DNA of 64,000 nucleotides from an uncultured Clostridia bacterium (GCA_944378105.1 CALWGC010000028.1:30650-94649); one strand, 5' to 3'; counted from the stretch's first letter, positions 1 through 9,745 are shown. Notes: generated by a model from the sequence alone, not told the origin. Translations and numbers: made by a program.

Positions 1-80
1 AAAAAATTGAAATCAATCCAAAAGAGCCCAGATATTTAAAGGTGGTGTGGGGCATTGGATACAAAATTGAAAAAAACTAG
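1..80 (+). CDS. Response regulator, OmpR/PhoB family, C-terminal end only (truncated by window start)
   Basis: The reading frame starting at base 3 encodes about 25 residues ending in RYLKVVWGIGYKIEKN followed by TAG at 78-80. This matches the last strand-turn-strand of the OmpR-type winged-helix DNA-binding domain, where the family typically reads PKYIKTVWGVGYK. The frame overlaps the start of the kinase gene by 26 bases, as is usual for translationally coupled two-component pairs. The receiver domain and most of the output domain lie outside the window, so target genes cannot be inferred. The small size is the only reason for caution. Confidence 0.8.
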   Translation, partial: KIEINPKEPRYLKVVWGIGYKIEKN

Positions 81-2451
81 GGCTTTTTCCAAAACCAGCA
101 AGTTGGTGATGATTGGCCTTTGTTTGTTTGCGGCCATTTTGTTTTATATCAGCCTGGCAGGCATTTTTTGGAGCACAGACGGGCTGCAAAACAGCTATGT
201 GTTCATCGGCGGTTCCTCGGCCAAATATACCAATACCATTGGCTTTGCCGACGAGTTTGAACAGCTGTTGGAAGACGCCATTCGGGTGGATTTGCAGTAT
301 AAAAGCGAAGGCAACATCCGAGAAGGCGGGGCCGTGGACGAAGAAGAACTTCTGGAGGAGTTTAAAGCCTATTATAATGTAAGAGATGGTGTCATTACCT
401 CCAATACCGTCATTGAAGAGGATGACACGGTCAGCATCATTTCTCCCGATGCCATACCGGAAGATATGATGGAAAATTATTACGAATATGCAGATTTGGT
501 CAGCACCAAATTAAAAAGCTATCGGAATCTTTATATCCAAGACCAGTTGGATGATTTTAACCGGGCCAAAAAAGAATTGGAAAGCTATACCAACTTTTTA
601 TACTGCATTGAAAACCAAAACGGTATGGTGGTGGCCGGTAACAGCTCCATGGACGATATTTTGCAATTAAAGCAATATATCATTTTAAATGGAGACTTTC
701 TTTCCAACAAAATGGATGTGTATATCGATTATACCAACCAGATTGTTTCAGAAGGCGGCTATACGGTGTATGCCGGTGTGCCCAATGTGTTGCGCCCCGG
801 GGACCATATTTATGAAATGCAGGAAGAAGCAGGAAGAAAACAAGATGCCTTTGCAGTGTTTCTTGTCAGCAGTTGCGTGACATTTTTGCTGTTGGTGGCT
901 TCCAATTTATATTTGATGCGGGTGGCCGGACAGGAATATAGCGGAAGTGCGGTGGAGCTGCGCTTTACGGACCGGTTTTACAATGATGTGCGATTGATTG
1001 GCCTTGCCATTTGGTTTTTCCTATCGGTGATTTTGGCCAATTTTATGGTGAAAAACATTTTGTACGATGATTTTGGCCAGCTATGGCTTTATGGCTGGAC
1101 GGTGACGTTGGGCATTTTGTTTTTGATCAATGTGGTGGTGGTGATGGATGCCCTTTGCTCCTTCTCGCGCCAGATGAAAAATCATTCGGTGCTTTATAAC
1201 ACATTGATTGCTACCATTTTACGGAAACTGGTGGAAATTTTAAATGGCCGCAGTTTTTCTGGCATGGCGATGGTGTTGTTTTTCATGTATACGGTCATGT
1301 GTGTGCTGTCGGCCTATACGGTGGTGCTGCTGGTTCCGGTGGTACTGATTTCTGCTGTGGTTTTAAAGCGAAATTTGGATTCGCTGACCAAGATTATGAA
1401 AACAGCAAAACAGGCCTCCAAGGGCAATTATATCAACATGGACGTCAAAAACATCACTGGCACCTTTGCCACCTTTGCCATGGATGTTAATAACATTCAA
1501 AACGGGCTGAAAACGGCCGTAGATGAAGCAGTGCGCGGGGAAAAAATGAAAACAGAGCTGATTACAAACGTCAGCCATGATTTAAAAACGCCACTGACTT
1601 CCATCATTTCCTATGTGGGACTGTTACAGCGGGAAGAATTGCATAATCCCCAGGCGGAGCAATATGTAAACGTCATTCAGGAAAAAAGCCAACGGTTGAA
1701 GCAGTTGATTGAAGACTTGATTGAAGCCAGCAAAGTATCCAGCGGCAATTTGGCCGTGGAAAAAACGAAGATCAATTTAAAAGAGCTGGCTATCCAAGCC
1801 TGTGCCGAGTTTGAAGAGCGGGCCAGAGAGGCCCAGTTGGAGTTTCGGGTGGTCACCCGCGGCGAAGTGATGATTGATGCCGATGGACGGCACATGTGGC
1901 GGATTTTTGATAATCTGTTGTCCAATGTCATGAAATACGCCATGCCCCATTCCAGGGTTTATTTGAACATTTATAAGGAAAAAGGGCAAGGGGTATTGGT
2001 GATGCGAAACATCAGCCAGGATGAAATTACGGTCAATGTGGAAAACTTGGCAGAGCGGTTTGTCCGTAACGACAGCGCCAGAACCACAGAAGGCAGCGGC
2101 CTTGGGCTTTCCATTGCCAAAAGCTTGGCGGTGCTACAAGGCGGACAGCTGGAGCTGGCGGTGGAAGGCGATCTGTTTAAAGTGACCGTCCGCATGCCTC
2201 TTTACCGAGAAGGAGATGCACCCCAGGAGATTGTGGCAGATCCACCGGTGGAGACGAAAGAAGAAAAGCGGAATCATCGGTTTTTGAAGCAAAAGGAATG
2301 GCTGCAAGAGCGGGCTATGGAGCGAAAAGAAAAGAAAGTCGTCAAAGATATGCTGAAAAAACAAAAAAAGCGCCACGCCCTCTATCAGGCCCAACAAAAA
2401 GGGGCCCAAAGTGAGCTAGAGGATGCGCCAAAAACAGAGACGAAAGAATAA
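55..2451 (+). CDS. Membrane sensor histidine kinase
   Basis: Sensor kinase of a two-component system, 798 residues. A first membrane segment (about 18-40) is followed by an extracellular sensing region of roughly 220 residues. Several further membrane segments lie between about 264 and 440, and then a linker. The phospho-accepting H box is NVSHDLKTPL with His508. The ATPase domain has an N box around Asn624 and a G box EGSGLGL at about 679-685. A lysine/glutamate-rich tail of about 70 residues closes the protein. The start is TTG at 55, preceded by AAAGGTGG-type Shine-Dalgarno sequence and overlapping the upstream regulator gene. The multi-pass sensor region resembles VanS-like or multi-TM kinases of Clostridia; the signal is unknown. 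Confidence 0.9.
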   Translation: MDTKLKKTRAFSKTSKLVMIGLCLFAAILFYISLAGIFWSTDGLQNSYVFIGGSSAKYTNTIGFADEFEQLLEDAIRVDLQYKSEGNIREGGAVDEEELLEEFKAYYNVRDGVITSNTVIEEDDTVSIISPDAIPEDMMENYYEYADLVSTKLKSYRNLYIQDQLDDFNRAKKELESYTNFLYCIENQNGMVVAGNSSMDDILQLKQYIILNGDFLSNKMDVYIDYTNQIVSEGGYTVYAGVPNVLRPGDHIYEMQEEAGRKQDAFAVFLVSSCVTFLLLVASNLYLMRVAGQEYSGSAVELRFTDRFYNDVRLIGLAIWFFLSVILANFMVKNILYDDFGQLWLYGWTVTLGILFLINVVVVMDALCSFSRQMKNHSVLYNTLIATILRKLVEILNGRSFSGMAMVLFFMYTVMCVLSAYTVVLLVPVVLISAVVLKRNLDSLTKIMKTAKQASKGNYINMDVKNITGTFATFAMDVNNIQNGLKTAVDEAVRGEKMKTELITNVSHDLKTPLTSIISYVGLLQREELHNPQAEQYVNVIQEKSQRLKQLIEDLIEASKVSSGNLAVEKTKINLKELAIQACAEFEERAREAQLEFRVVTRGEVMIDADGRHMWRIFDNLLSNVMKYAMPHSRVYLNIYKEKGQGVLVMRNISQDEITVNVENLAERFVRNDSARTTEGSGLGLSIAKSLAVLQGGQLELAVEGDLFKVTVRMPLYREGDAPQEIVADPPVETKEEKRNHRFLKQKEWLQERAMERKEKKVVKDMLKKQKKRHALYQAQQKGAQSELEDAPKTETKE

Positions 2452-2460
2452 AACATAAAG

Positions 2461-2502
2461 AAAGCCGTGTTCTTTTTGAAGCAAAAGAGCACGGCTTTTT
2501 TT
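2461..2502 (+). terminator. Intrinsic terminator after the two-component operon
   Basis: Arms 2461-2476 and 2483-2498 pair over 16 positions with one G-T wobble, with a 6-base loop and a run of seven T. It ends the two-component operon. Confidence 0.9.
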
Positions 2503-2753
2503 GTGGCTAGAAAGGGGATAAAAGGAGAAAAAAAGGAGCTTTTTAGACCGGTCAGAGGCAAAAAAAGCCCCTTTCTTTTGCTCCATAGGCAGTCTTTCAT
2601 AACAGAAGAGAAAAAAAGCGATTCTTCTTTGTATTTTCAGCGAAAGAGGGTAGGTATTTTAGGAAAAGTCTCCAGCAAACAGACGAGAAAAACGGCCAAA
2701 AATCGGCACTTTCTGGCAGAGTGACAGACTATAGGAATTTATTGTTTCCCATA
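2503..2753. other. Intergenic region between kinase and MATE gene
   Basis: No gene was found. A second imperfect hairpin (2532-2544 with 2562-2574, one mismatch) follows the terminator. The rest is purine-rich and without recognisable motifs. Confidence 0.5.
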
Positions 2754-2782
2754 TTGTTTTTGCCTAACCAACGTGATATAAT
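2754..2782 (+). promoter_or_regulatory. Sigma-A-type promoter of MATE gene
   Basis: TTGTTT at 2754-2759, a 17-base spacer, then a perfect TATAAT at 2777-2782. It lies 48 bases before the MATE start codon. Confidence 0.7.
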
Positions 2783-2830
2783 CCAGAATATTCTGGCAAA
2801 TGAGATAAGAATTTCAGGAGGGATTGCGTT

Positions 2831-4216
2831 ATGTCGGAGCGTACAATGCAAGAAAATGGCATCATTCAAGGCGTAATTTGGAAACAGCTTTTGATTTTCT
2901 TTTTTCCGATTTTATTTGGTACTTTTTTTCAACAGCTATATAACACGGCCGACACCGTGATTGTGGGGCGGTTTGTAGGCGCCAATGCTTTGGCGGCCGT
3001 TGGGGGCAGTGCGGCGGTACTGATTACGCTGCTGATTAGTTTATTTACAGGCATTGCATCTGGTTCTACGGTGATGGTGTCCCAATATTACGGGGCCGGA
3101 AAATTCCAGGATGTGGGCAAGGCCGTGCATACGTCGGTGTTGTTGGCCATTGTGGCTGGCGGCGGGATGATGATCCTTGGTCTGATTTTTGCCCCTTGGG
3201 CCCTGCGGGCCACGGGAACACCGGAAGAAATTTTTGGTGATACGTTGTTGTATTTGCGGATTTACTTGCTGGGGTCCATCCCATCGTTTTTATACAATGT
3301 GGGTTCTGCCGTTTTGCGTGCGGTGGGGGACAACAAGCGGCCCTTATTGTTTTTGATTATTGCTTGTATGGTTAATATTGTGCTGGACTTGGTTTTGGTG
3401 GTTTGGCTTCATCTGGCGGTGCTGGGGGTGGCCATTGCCACGGTGCTTTCCCAGGTGGTCAGTGCGGTGCTTGTGATTGTGGCGCTACAAAACACAGACT
3501 TTTTCCCAAGTTTAAGCGTTAGCCAGTTGCGCTTTACACCGAATATTTTGCAGGGAATTTTGCTCATTGGGGTGCCGGCTGGGCTGCAATCGGATATGTA
3601 TTCCATTGCTAATATCATCATGCAGGCCACCATCAACACCTTTGGCACCAGTACCATTGCGGCCTGGAGCGCTTATATCAAAGTGGAAAACTTCTTTTTC
3701 ATGGTCATGAGTGCCTTTGGCATTGCCATTACCACCTTTGTGGGTCAAAACTTTGGGGCCGGGAAGGTGGACCGGGTGAAAAAAAGTGTTTGGATTTGTT
3801 TGGCCATGTCCATGGCGACGACGGCCATCATCAGTTTGCTGTTCCATTTCTTTGGCCGCGGGCTTTTGAGTATGTTCACCACGGAAAGTGATGTGTTGGA
3901 AATTGGCTTACACATGCTGTCCTTGATTTCGCCGTTTTACTTTTGCTATGTGTGTATCGAGATTATGTCGGGGGCCATTCGTGGTACCGGTGAGGCCTTT
4001 CCGCCGATGATGATTACTTGCTGTGGTATTTGTGTACTGCGGATTGTGTGGATTTTTGCGGTGATTCCGTTTTATCATTCCATGGACATGGTGGCCATCA
4101 GTTATCCCATCAGCTGGGGGATTACGTCGCTGATTTTTATTGTGTATTATCTGCGCGGAAAGTGGTTGAAAAAGCAAATGCATATCATGGGAATAGAGAC
4201 AAAAAATGCAAATTAG
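2831..4216 (+). CDS. MATE family efflux transporter
   Basis: Integral membrane exporter of the multidrug and toxin extrusion superfamily, 461 residues, expected to exchange cations (Na+ or H+) for organic substrates. The sequence shows two homologous halves of about six membrane segments each. The N-terminal half carries the family pattern LFGTFFQQLYNTADTVIVGR, which is typical of the DinF/MepA-like branch common in Clostridia. The ATG is preceded by AGGAGGG at a good distance and by its own promoter. The gene appears monocistronic. The substrate cannot be told from sequence; proximity to the two-component system may be coincidental because a terminator and a promoter separate them. Confidence 0.93.
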   Translation: MSERTMQENGIIQGVIWKQLLIFFFPILFGTFFQQLYNTADTVIVGRFVGANALAAVGGSAAVLITLLISLFTGIASGSTVMVSQYYGAGKFQDVGKAVHTSVLLAIVAGGGMMILGLIFAPWALRATGTPEEIFGDTLLYLRIYLLGSIPSFLYNVGSAVLRAVGDNKRPLLFLIIACMVNIVLDLVLVVWLHLAVLGVAIATVLSQVVSAVLVIVALQNTDFFPSLSVSQLRFTPNILQGILLIGVPAGLQSDMYSIANIIMQATINTFGTSTIAAWSAYIKVENFFFMVMSAFGIAITTFVGQNFGAGKVDRVKKSVWICLAMSMATTAIISLLFHFFGRGLLSMFTTESDVLEIGLHMLSLISPFYFCYVCIEIMSGAIRGTGEAFPPMMITCCGICVLRIVWIFAVIPFYHSMDMVAISYPISWGITSLIFIVYYLRGKWLKKQMHIMGIETKNAN

Positions 4217-4221
4217 GTTTA

Positions 4222-4380
4222 TATAATTGTTAGCGGCAGAGATGAGGTAGGGGTTCCTACTTTTTGCGAGATAACAATTCGCTGGGGATTTTTGAAGGAA
4301 GTCATTACGGTTTGGAATGACTTACTGGACAAAATCCCCTTAATTTGGTAAAAAAAGGGGGGAAAATACCTCCTTTTTTG
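4222..4380 (+). ncRNA. Candidate small structured RNA with own terminator (unassigned)
   Basis: A perfect TATAAT at 4222-4227 (weak -35) is followed by four helices. They are 4247-4251 with 4256-4260, 4266-4269 with 4279-4282, an outer 9-bp helix 4284-4292 with 4331-4339, and inside it an 8-bp helix 4299-4306 with 4316-4323. A terminator-like hairpin with a T run follows at 4351-4379. No open reading frame with a ribosome site uses this stretch. It does not match riboswitch classes I can recall, and it could alternatively be a structured 3' untranslated region of the MATE mRNA. Confidence 0.4.
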
Positions 4381-4891
4381 CATTTCAGACATGTTTTTTT
4401 GTATCTATCCGACAATACCGAAATAGCCCCCTTATTTGTGGTTATTTTTTTACTCCTTTTCATGGGATTTTTTTTATTTTTTCACATAGAATTTCATCAG
4501 AAAGAAAACAGGACGAAAGAAGAAAAGCTGCGGAATGTAAGGAAATTGGCGTAGTTAGTTTACTTTGCCTAATTTGCAGGCGAATGATTTTTAAAATACG
4601 TTCATGAGGGAGGGATGTTCGTAAAGTGGAACAGGATAAAATTGTCAAACAATAAACAATCTAAAATAAAATTTTAATATTAAAATTTGAATAAAAGTTC
4701 ATTTTCTGTTGCATGCAGCAAACAGTTAGTGTATCCGAAGTGAACTATAAAAAGCAATGATAATTTTAATTTTTTTGTGCAAGATTTTTACATAAACTTA
4801 AGTAAATAGCTAATTGTTGTCAAATCAAATAAAAAACAGCGTTTTTTCTTTTTTTTTTGGAAGAATGCACAAAATAGGATGAAAGTGGCTG
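4381..4891. other. AT-rich intergenic region upstream of the peptide transporter
   Basis: About 500 bases with no supportable gene. It contains a perfect 20-bp palindrome at 4669-4688 (AAATTTTAAT and its complement) and several A/T tracts. It could hold operators for the strongly expressed transporter operon that follows. Confidence 0.5.
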
Positions 4892-4922
4892 TTGACTCTA
4901 TAGCTACTGTAGACTTTATAAT
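4892..4922 (+). promoter_or_regulatory. Probable promoter of the peptide ABC transporter operon
   Basis: TTGACT at 4892-4897 and TATAAT at 4917-4922, with a slightly long 19-base spacer. It lies about 100 bases before the lipoprotein start. Confidence 0.55.
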
Positions 4923-5024
4923 GAACCGCATAAGAGGCAAAAAATTTTAGACAAGAGGGAGTGATTGCGTAACCATCGGATGCAACGAAAAAGTTGTGAG
5001 CAATGAAGACAAGGAGGAAAGTGT

Positions 5025-6737
5025 ATGAAAAGAAAATGGGCAATTGGTTTGAGTATTGTAATGAGCAGCTTGCTTCTTTTCAGCGGCTGCGGTGGTAATT
5101 CCACCGAAACCTCGACGGAAGGTACCACTGAAACCACAACCGAAGGTACCACTGAAACAACAACCGAAGGAGAAACTACTTCTGAGGGAGAAGGCGAAGT
5201 AACCAATATCGTTATGCAAAACGCATTGGAAAAAATGGGTCAAGTAACTGTGGCCAATGGAGAAGGGGCCGGCAGAGATACACTGACTTTCGTTAGTGTG
5301 ATAGAGCCTACGACTTTGGAACCAGGCGGTGTTGCTTCTTCTGATGCAAACTTCCGTGTGGTTGCAACTCAGATTTATGAAACATTAGTAAGAGAATCTC
5401 AAACCGACCGTACTGTATTGGAACCAATGCTGGCAGAAAGCTGGGAGTTCAACGAAGATGGGACACAGGTTACCTTCCAGATTAAACAAGGCGTTAAATT
5501 CCATGACGGTTCGGATATGACGGTTGAGGATGTTGCTTACTCTTTGAATAGAGCAATTGGTCTTGCAACCAACGCCGACTTGGCAGAAATGATGGACTCG
5601 GCAGAAGTTGTGGATGATACCCATGTGGTACTGAAACTGAAATATGCTTATGGTCCTGTGGTAAACATCCTGACCAACCCGAACTTTGCAATCGTAAGCC
5701 AAGCTTATGTTGAAAAATGTGAAGCAGAAGGCATTAACTTTGGTCGTACCCCAATGGGTACCGGTGCTTATCAATTTGTAGAATGGGTAAACGGTGCAAA
5801 CATTACCCTGAAAGCATTTGATCAGTGGAACGGCGGCGAAGTGAACATTCCAAACTTGATCTTCAACTTCATTACAGATACCACCACCGCAGCCATTGCT
5901 TTGGAATCTGGCGACTGTGACCTGCTGTATGGTACTGACTCCGCTGACTTGCCTCGTTTGATCGAAAACCCAGACGTTAACGTAATGGGTGTACAGAGCT
6001 CCGGTTTCTACTTCTTAACTTTGAATACCCAAAGCGAACTGCTTAGCGATGTAAACATTCGTAAAGCAATCCAGCTTTGCATCGACCGTCAAGAAGTAAT
6101 CGACGGTGGCCAGGACGGCTTGGGATGGGTAACTCCTTGCCCAATCACACCAGGTATCTTTGGTTATCCAGAAGACTTTGTTGGTACACAGACCAATGTG
6201 GAAGAAGCAAAAGCATTGCTTGCTGAAGCAGGTTATCCAGATGGCATCACCATCCAGTTTATCACTCCAGAATCCAGCTACTATTCCAGACCTGCTCAGG
6301 TTGTTCAGGAACAGTTGAGAAGAGCTGGCATCAATGCAGAACTGACCATGATGGAACGTGGCGCATTTGACACAGACCTGTCTAACAGAAACTTTGAAAT
6401 GTCCTATTCCTGGATTGGATGCTCTTATCCAGATGCAGATAACATCGTATACAGACTGTTCCACAGCCAGTATGCAAACTCTACCGGCCAGACCAACATG
6501 GCAAACATTGTCAATGAAGAAGCAGACCGTCTGGTGGAAGAAGCAAGAAAATCGACAGATAGTGCAGAAAGAGAAGCTTTGTATTTAGAACTGTGCGAAC
6601 TGAATGATGAAAACGCTTGGTACATTCCTATTTTGACCAGTACAAACACCGTTACTGCTTCTGCACAAGTTGGCGGCGTAGCTGGTAACTCTGGTTCCTT
6701 CTACTATGTATCTGACTATACATTTGAAGCTGAATAA
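5025..6737 (+). CDS. Peptide ABC transporter substrate-binding lipoprotein (SBP family 5)
   Basis: Extracellular lipid-anchored receptor of an Opp/Dpp-type importer, 570 residues. A basic N-terminus and hydrophobic segment lead to the lipobox LFSGC with the acylated Cys22. A Thr/Glu-rich spacer (about 25-58) containing repeated STEGTTETTT-like units then lifts the binding domain from the membrane. The mature part has family-5 signatures, including the region KFHDGSDMTVEDVAYSLNR near residue 160. A strong AAGGAGG site precedes the ATG. It heads the transporter operon and is separated from the permease genes by a hairpin. Family members bind peptides, nickel or sugars; the permeases and ATPases here favour peptides or modified amino acids. 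Confidence 0.93.
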   Translation: MKRKWAIGLSIVMSSLLLFSGCGGNSTETSTEGTTETTTEGTTETTTEGETTSEGEGEVTNIVMQNALEKMGQVTVANGEGAGRDTLTFVSVIEPTTLEPGGVASSDANFRVVATQIYETLVRESQTDRTVLEPMLAESWEFNEDGTQVTFQIKQGVKFHDGSDMTVEDVAYSLNRAIGLATNADLAEMMDSAEVVDDTHVVLKLKYAYGPVVNILTNPNFAIVSQAYVEKCEAEGINFGRTPMGTGAYQFVEWVNGANITLKAFDQWNGGEVNIPNLIFNFITDTTTAAIALESGDCDLLYGTDSADLPRLIENPDVNVMGVQSSGFYFLTLNTQSELLSDVNIRKAIQLCIDRQEVIDGGQDGLGWVTPCPITPGIFGYPEDFVGTQTNVEEAKALLAEAGYPDGITIQFITPESSYYSRPAQVVQEQLRRAGINAELTMMERGAFDTDLSNRNFEMSYSWIGCSYPDADNIVYRLFHSQYANSTGQTNMANIVNEEADRLVEEARKSTDSAEREALYLELCELNDENAWYIPILTSTNTVTASAQVGGVAGNSGSFYYVSDYTFEAE

Positions 6738-6836
6738 TGATTTTGGAACGCAGACCAGAAAATAGAGACGCACAAATGGTTGAAAGCTGGGTTTTGGTTG
6801 GACTTGGCTTAAGACAATAAGGAAGAAAAAAGATGG

Positions 6837-6873
6837 GGGCTGCGGTGAGAATGGGTTTTACCGCAGCCCTTTT
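6837..6873 (+). terminator. Intercistronic terminator/attenuator between binding protein and permease
   Basis: A perfect 10-bp GC-rich stem (6837-6846 with 6860-6869) followed by a short T run. It sits inside the transporter operon, where partial termination would make binding protein mRNA exceed permease mRNA. Confidence 0.75.
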
Positions 6874-6900
6874 ACTATCGGAAGGGGAGTGAATGTGTTT

Positions 6901-7830
6901 ATGCACAAGTATATCATCAAACGTTTGTTAATGTTGATTCCGGTTATGCTGGGGATTTCCTTTATCTTGTATTCCATTATGACGTTGACACCGGGGGATC
7001 CGGCACAGCTGATTCTGGGGCCTGGGGCAACAGAAGAAGCCATTGAACTGAAACGTCAGGAACTGGGGACAGATAAAGGATTTTGGGAAGGTTATGTTGA
7101 CTGGTTGACCAATGCAGTTCAGGGTGACTTTGGTACCAGCTATCGTTCCAAAGAACCAGTATTTAATGAAGTATTTGCTCGTTTCCCCAATACATTAAAA
7201 TTGGCAAGCTCTGCCATCATCCTTTCTGTTATCTTTGGTATTGGGATTGGTATTTTCCAGGCCGTAAGGCAATATTCCATGTCAGATAATATCATATCGG
7301 GTATTACTCTTGTCTTAACTTCCATGCCCGACTTTTGGATTGGTTTGATCTTGATTATCGTTTTTGCTGTTTGGTTGAAAGTGCTGCCGGCCTCGGGGGC
7401 AAACCATTGGTATAACTTTATTATGCCTGCCCTTACGGCTTCGGTTGGGTATACGGCTGGTACCATTCGTTTGACCCGTTCTTCTATGCTGGAAGTCATC
7501 CGCAGCGATTATATTCGTACGGCACGGGCCAAAGGTGCAGCAGAAAAAACCATCATTTTTAAACATGCTTTGAAAAATGCCCTCCTTCCTGTTGTTACCT
7601 TGATTGGTATTAACTTGGGCTGGCAGTTGGGCGGTACCATCATTGTAGAACAGATCTTTGCAATTCCTGGCATTGGTACGTTGATGATTGGTGCTGTTCG
7701 GTCGAAAGACACGCCGCTGTTGATGGCATCGGTATTGTTTGTTGCATTTCTTTCTGCCTTGATCAACTTGATCACAGACATTTTGTATGCTTATATTGAT
7801 CCACGTATCAAAGCAGAGTACAGCAAATAA
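6901..7830 (+). CDS. Peptide ABC transporter permease, OppB/DppB family
   Basis: First membrane subunit of the importer, about 309 residues from the chosen ATG. The start MHKYIIKRLLMLIPVMLGISF-type segment is typical of OppB/DppB, followed by a hydrophilic loop and five further membrane helices. The cytoplasmic coupling loop that docks on the ATPases is visible as GAAEKTIIFKHALKNALLP. GTG codons at 6889 and 6895 are in frame, but the ATG at 6901 sits 11 bases after GGAG and gives the usual family N-terminus. It is followed 24 bases later by the second permease gene. Function as a peptide permease is inferred from family and context. Confidence 0.92.
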   Translation: MHKYIIKRLLMLIPVMLGISFILYSIMTLTPGDPAQLILGPGATEEAIELKRQELGTDKGFWEGYVDWLTNAVQGDFGTSYRSKEPVFNEVFARFPNTLKLASSAIILSVIFGIGIGIFQAVRQYSMSDNIISGITLVLTSMPDFWIGLILIIVFAVWLKVLPASGANHWYNFIMPALTASVGYTAGTIRLTRSSMLEVIRSDYIRTARAKGAAEKTIIFKHALKNALLPVVTLIGINLGWQLGGTIIVEQIFAIPGIGTLMIGAVRSKDTPLLMASVLFVAFLSALINLITDILYAYIDPRIKAEYSK

Positions 7831-7854
7831 GAAGATTGAAGGGGGTATTGAAGT

Positions 7855-8757
7855 ATGAGTGTAGGAACAGGAACACAGGCAGCGGCAGCGCCTATGCAGA
7901 AATATAAAAAGAGAAGCCAGATTGCACAAATTTGGGGCCGTTTTAAGAAAAACAAAATGGCTATGGGTGGCTTGATTTTGTTTGGCATCATGTTAATTGT
8001 TGCCATCACAGCCCCTTTGTTTATTGATTATGAAGTGGATGTGATCCAGCAAACCATTTCCGAACGGTTCCAATCTCCCAGTGCAGCACATTGGTTTGGT
8101 ACAGACCAGTTTGGCCGTGACATTTTCTCCCGTGTATTCTGGGGCGCCCGTATTTCTATGTTTGTGGGCGTTGTAGTGGTTGTTATTTCTTTGATCATTG
8201 GTTCCATTTTGGGTGCAGCTTCCGGTTTCTTTGGTGGTTGGCTGGATAACGTGATCATGCGTTTTATGGACATTTTGTTGGCAATCCCTGGTACCATGCT
8301 TGCCATCACCATCGTGGCAGCTTTGGGCGGCGGTATTCAAAACTTGCTGTTGGCATTGAGTATTGAACAGATTCCAAAAATGACCCGTATCGTTCGTTCT
8401 TCCGTATTGACCTTGAAAACCCAAGACTATATCGAAGCGGCAAGAGCTTGCGGTACCACCAATGCCCGTATTATCTATCGTCACATCCTGCCTAACGCCA
8501 TCGGTCCAATCCTGGTGCAGGCCAGCTTGACCGTTGCAAGAACCATCATCTCTGTTGCAAGTATGAGTTTCATTGGTTTGGGTATCAATCCACCAGAACC
8601 AGAATGGGGCGCTATGCTTTCGGAAGCAAAGGCACAGCTGATGAACTATCCATACCTGGTTGTGGCTCCTGGTTTGGCCATCATTTTGACGGTAACTTCT
8701 TTGACCCTCATTGGCGATGGTTTGCGAGATGCCTTGGACCCAAAAATGAAAAACTAA
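7855..8757 (+). CDS. Peptide ABC transporter permease, OppC/DppC family
   Basis: Second membrane subunit, 300 residues. It has the OppC-type N-terminal cytoplasmic tail and first helix (about 36-55), a periplasm-facing segment containing HWFGTDQFGRDIFSR, which is a strong OppC/DppC signature, and then five helices. The coupling loop reads EAARACGTTNARIIYRHILP. An AGGGGG site precedes the ATG. It pairs with the OppB-like protein to form the channel. Confidence 0.93.
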   Translation: MSVGTGTQAAAAPMQKYKKRSQIAQIWGRFKKNKMAMGGLILFGIMLIVAITAPLFIDYEVDVIQQTISERFQSPSAAHWFGTDQFGRDIFSRVFWGARISMFVGVVVVVISLIIGSILGAASGFFGGWLDNVIMRFMDILLAIPGTMLAITIVAALGGGIQNLLLALSIEQIPKMTRIVRSSVLTLKTQDYIEAARACGTTNARIIYRHILPNAIGPILVQASLTVARTIISVASMSFIGLGINPPEPEWGAMLSEAKAQLMNYPYLVVAPGLAIILTVTSLTLIGDGLRDALDPKMKN

Positions 8758-8779
8758 CGGAAACAGGGAGGTTTGGACA

Positions 8780-9745
8780 ATGGAAGAAAAATTGCTTGAA
8801 ATTAAAGACCTCTGTGTGGAATATCACACAGACGAGGACAATGTATATGCGGTTAACCACGTCGATTTGACCATCAATAAAGGGGAAACCCTTGGTCTGG
8901 TAGGGGAAACCGGCGCCGGCAAAACCACCACGGCATTGAGCATTATGAAATTGCTGCCCATCAAAATTGGGGAAATTACCAGTGGGGAAATCAAACTGAA
9001 TGGATCATCCATCATTTCAAAATCGGAAGAAGAAATGAGAAAAATCCGCGGCAAAGATATCTCCATGATTTTCCAGGACCCAATGACCAGCTTGAACCCA
9101 GTATATACCGTTGGGGATCAGGTGGCAGAAGTTATTAAACTGCACTATCCAGACTATAACAGTAGTCAGGTGGAAGCGCGTGTGGATGAACTGTTTTTAA
9201 TGGTAGGCTTGCCACCAGAAAGAAAAACAGAATTTCCCCATCAGTTTTCTGGCGGTATGAAACAAAGAATCGTCATCGCCATGGCCTTGGCTTGTGAACC
9301 ACAGTTGTTGTTGGCCGACGAACCGACCACGGCCTTGGACGTAACCATTCAGGCACAGGTACTTCAAATGATGAAAGACCTGAAAGAAAAACTGAATACC
9401 GCTATGATTTTGATCACCCATGACTTGGGCGTTGTGGCACAAACGTGTGACCAAGTAGCCATCATGTATGCCGGTGAAATTATCGAAAATGGTACGGTAG
9501 AAGATATTTTTGAAGGAAAAGATCACCATCCTTATACCATCGGTCTGTTTGGCTCTATTCCTGATATGGAAACCAAATCCAAACGTCTGCATCCTATCGA
9601 CGGTCTGATGCCAGACCCATCCAATTTGCCAAAGGGCTGCAAATTTAATCCAAGATGCCCACATTGCAAAGACATCTGCAGAGAGCAAGAGCCTCCTGTA
9701 TATGTAAACGGAACGCAGACAATCAGATGTCACCTGTTCAAATAA
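8780..9745 (+). CDS. Peptide ABC transporter ATPase, OppD/DppD family
   Basis: One of two energising subunits, 321 residues. It has Walker [10 protein letters not shown] (42-50), signature SGGMKQR, Walker B LLLADEP with TTALD, and a switch histidine in LITHDLG. The C-terminal oligopeptide-transporter extension contains the cysteine cluster [14 protein letters not shown], a position that carries a 4Fe-4S cluster in some DppD proteins. AGGGAGG precedes the ATG. It sits between the permeases and the second ATPase, the standard oppABCDF order. Confidence 0.94.
   Translation: MEEKLLEIKDLCVEYHTDEDNVYAVNHVDLTINKGETLGLVGETGAGKTTTALSIMKLLPIKIGEITSGEIKLNGSSIISKSEEEMRKIRGKDISMIFQDPMTSLNPVYTVGDQVAEVIKLHYPDYNSSQVEARVDELFLMVGLPPERKTEFPHQFSGGMKQRIVIAMALACEPQLLLADEPTTALDVTIQAQVLQMMKDLKEKLNTAMILITHDLGVVAQTCDQVAIMYAGEIIENGTVEDIFEGKDHHPYTIGLFGSIPDMETKSKRLHPIDGLMPDPSNLPKGCKFNPRCPHCKDICREQEPPVYVNGTQTIRCHLFK

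Noticed and set aside
4234..4340. Assignment of the hairpin array to lysine, M-box, guanidine-I or preQ1 riboswitches
   Set aside because: Short similarities (for example GAGGTAGGGG) do not extend to the conserved cores of these classes, and no regulated gene follows at the correct distance.
4345..4554. 69-codon plus-strand frame downstream of the MATE gene
   Set aside because: Low-complexity Phe/Leu-rich product, start inside a terminator hairpin, and no ribosome-binding site.
5097..5180. Short direct DNA repeats in the lipoprotein stalk, considered as a CRISPR or tandem-repeat locus
   Set aside because: The repeats are in frame and encode Thr/Glu units; there are no spacers and the number of units is small.
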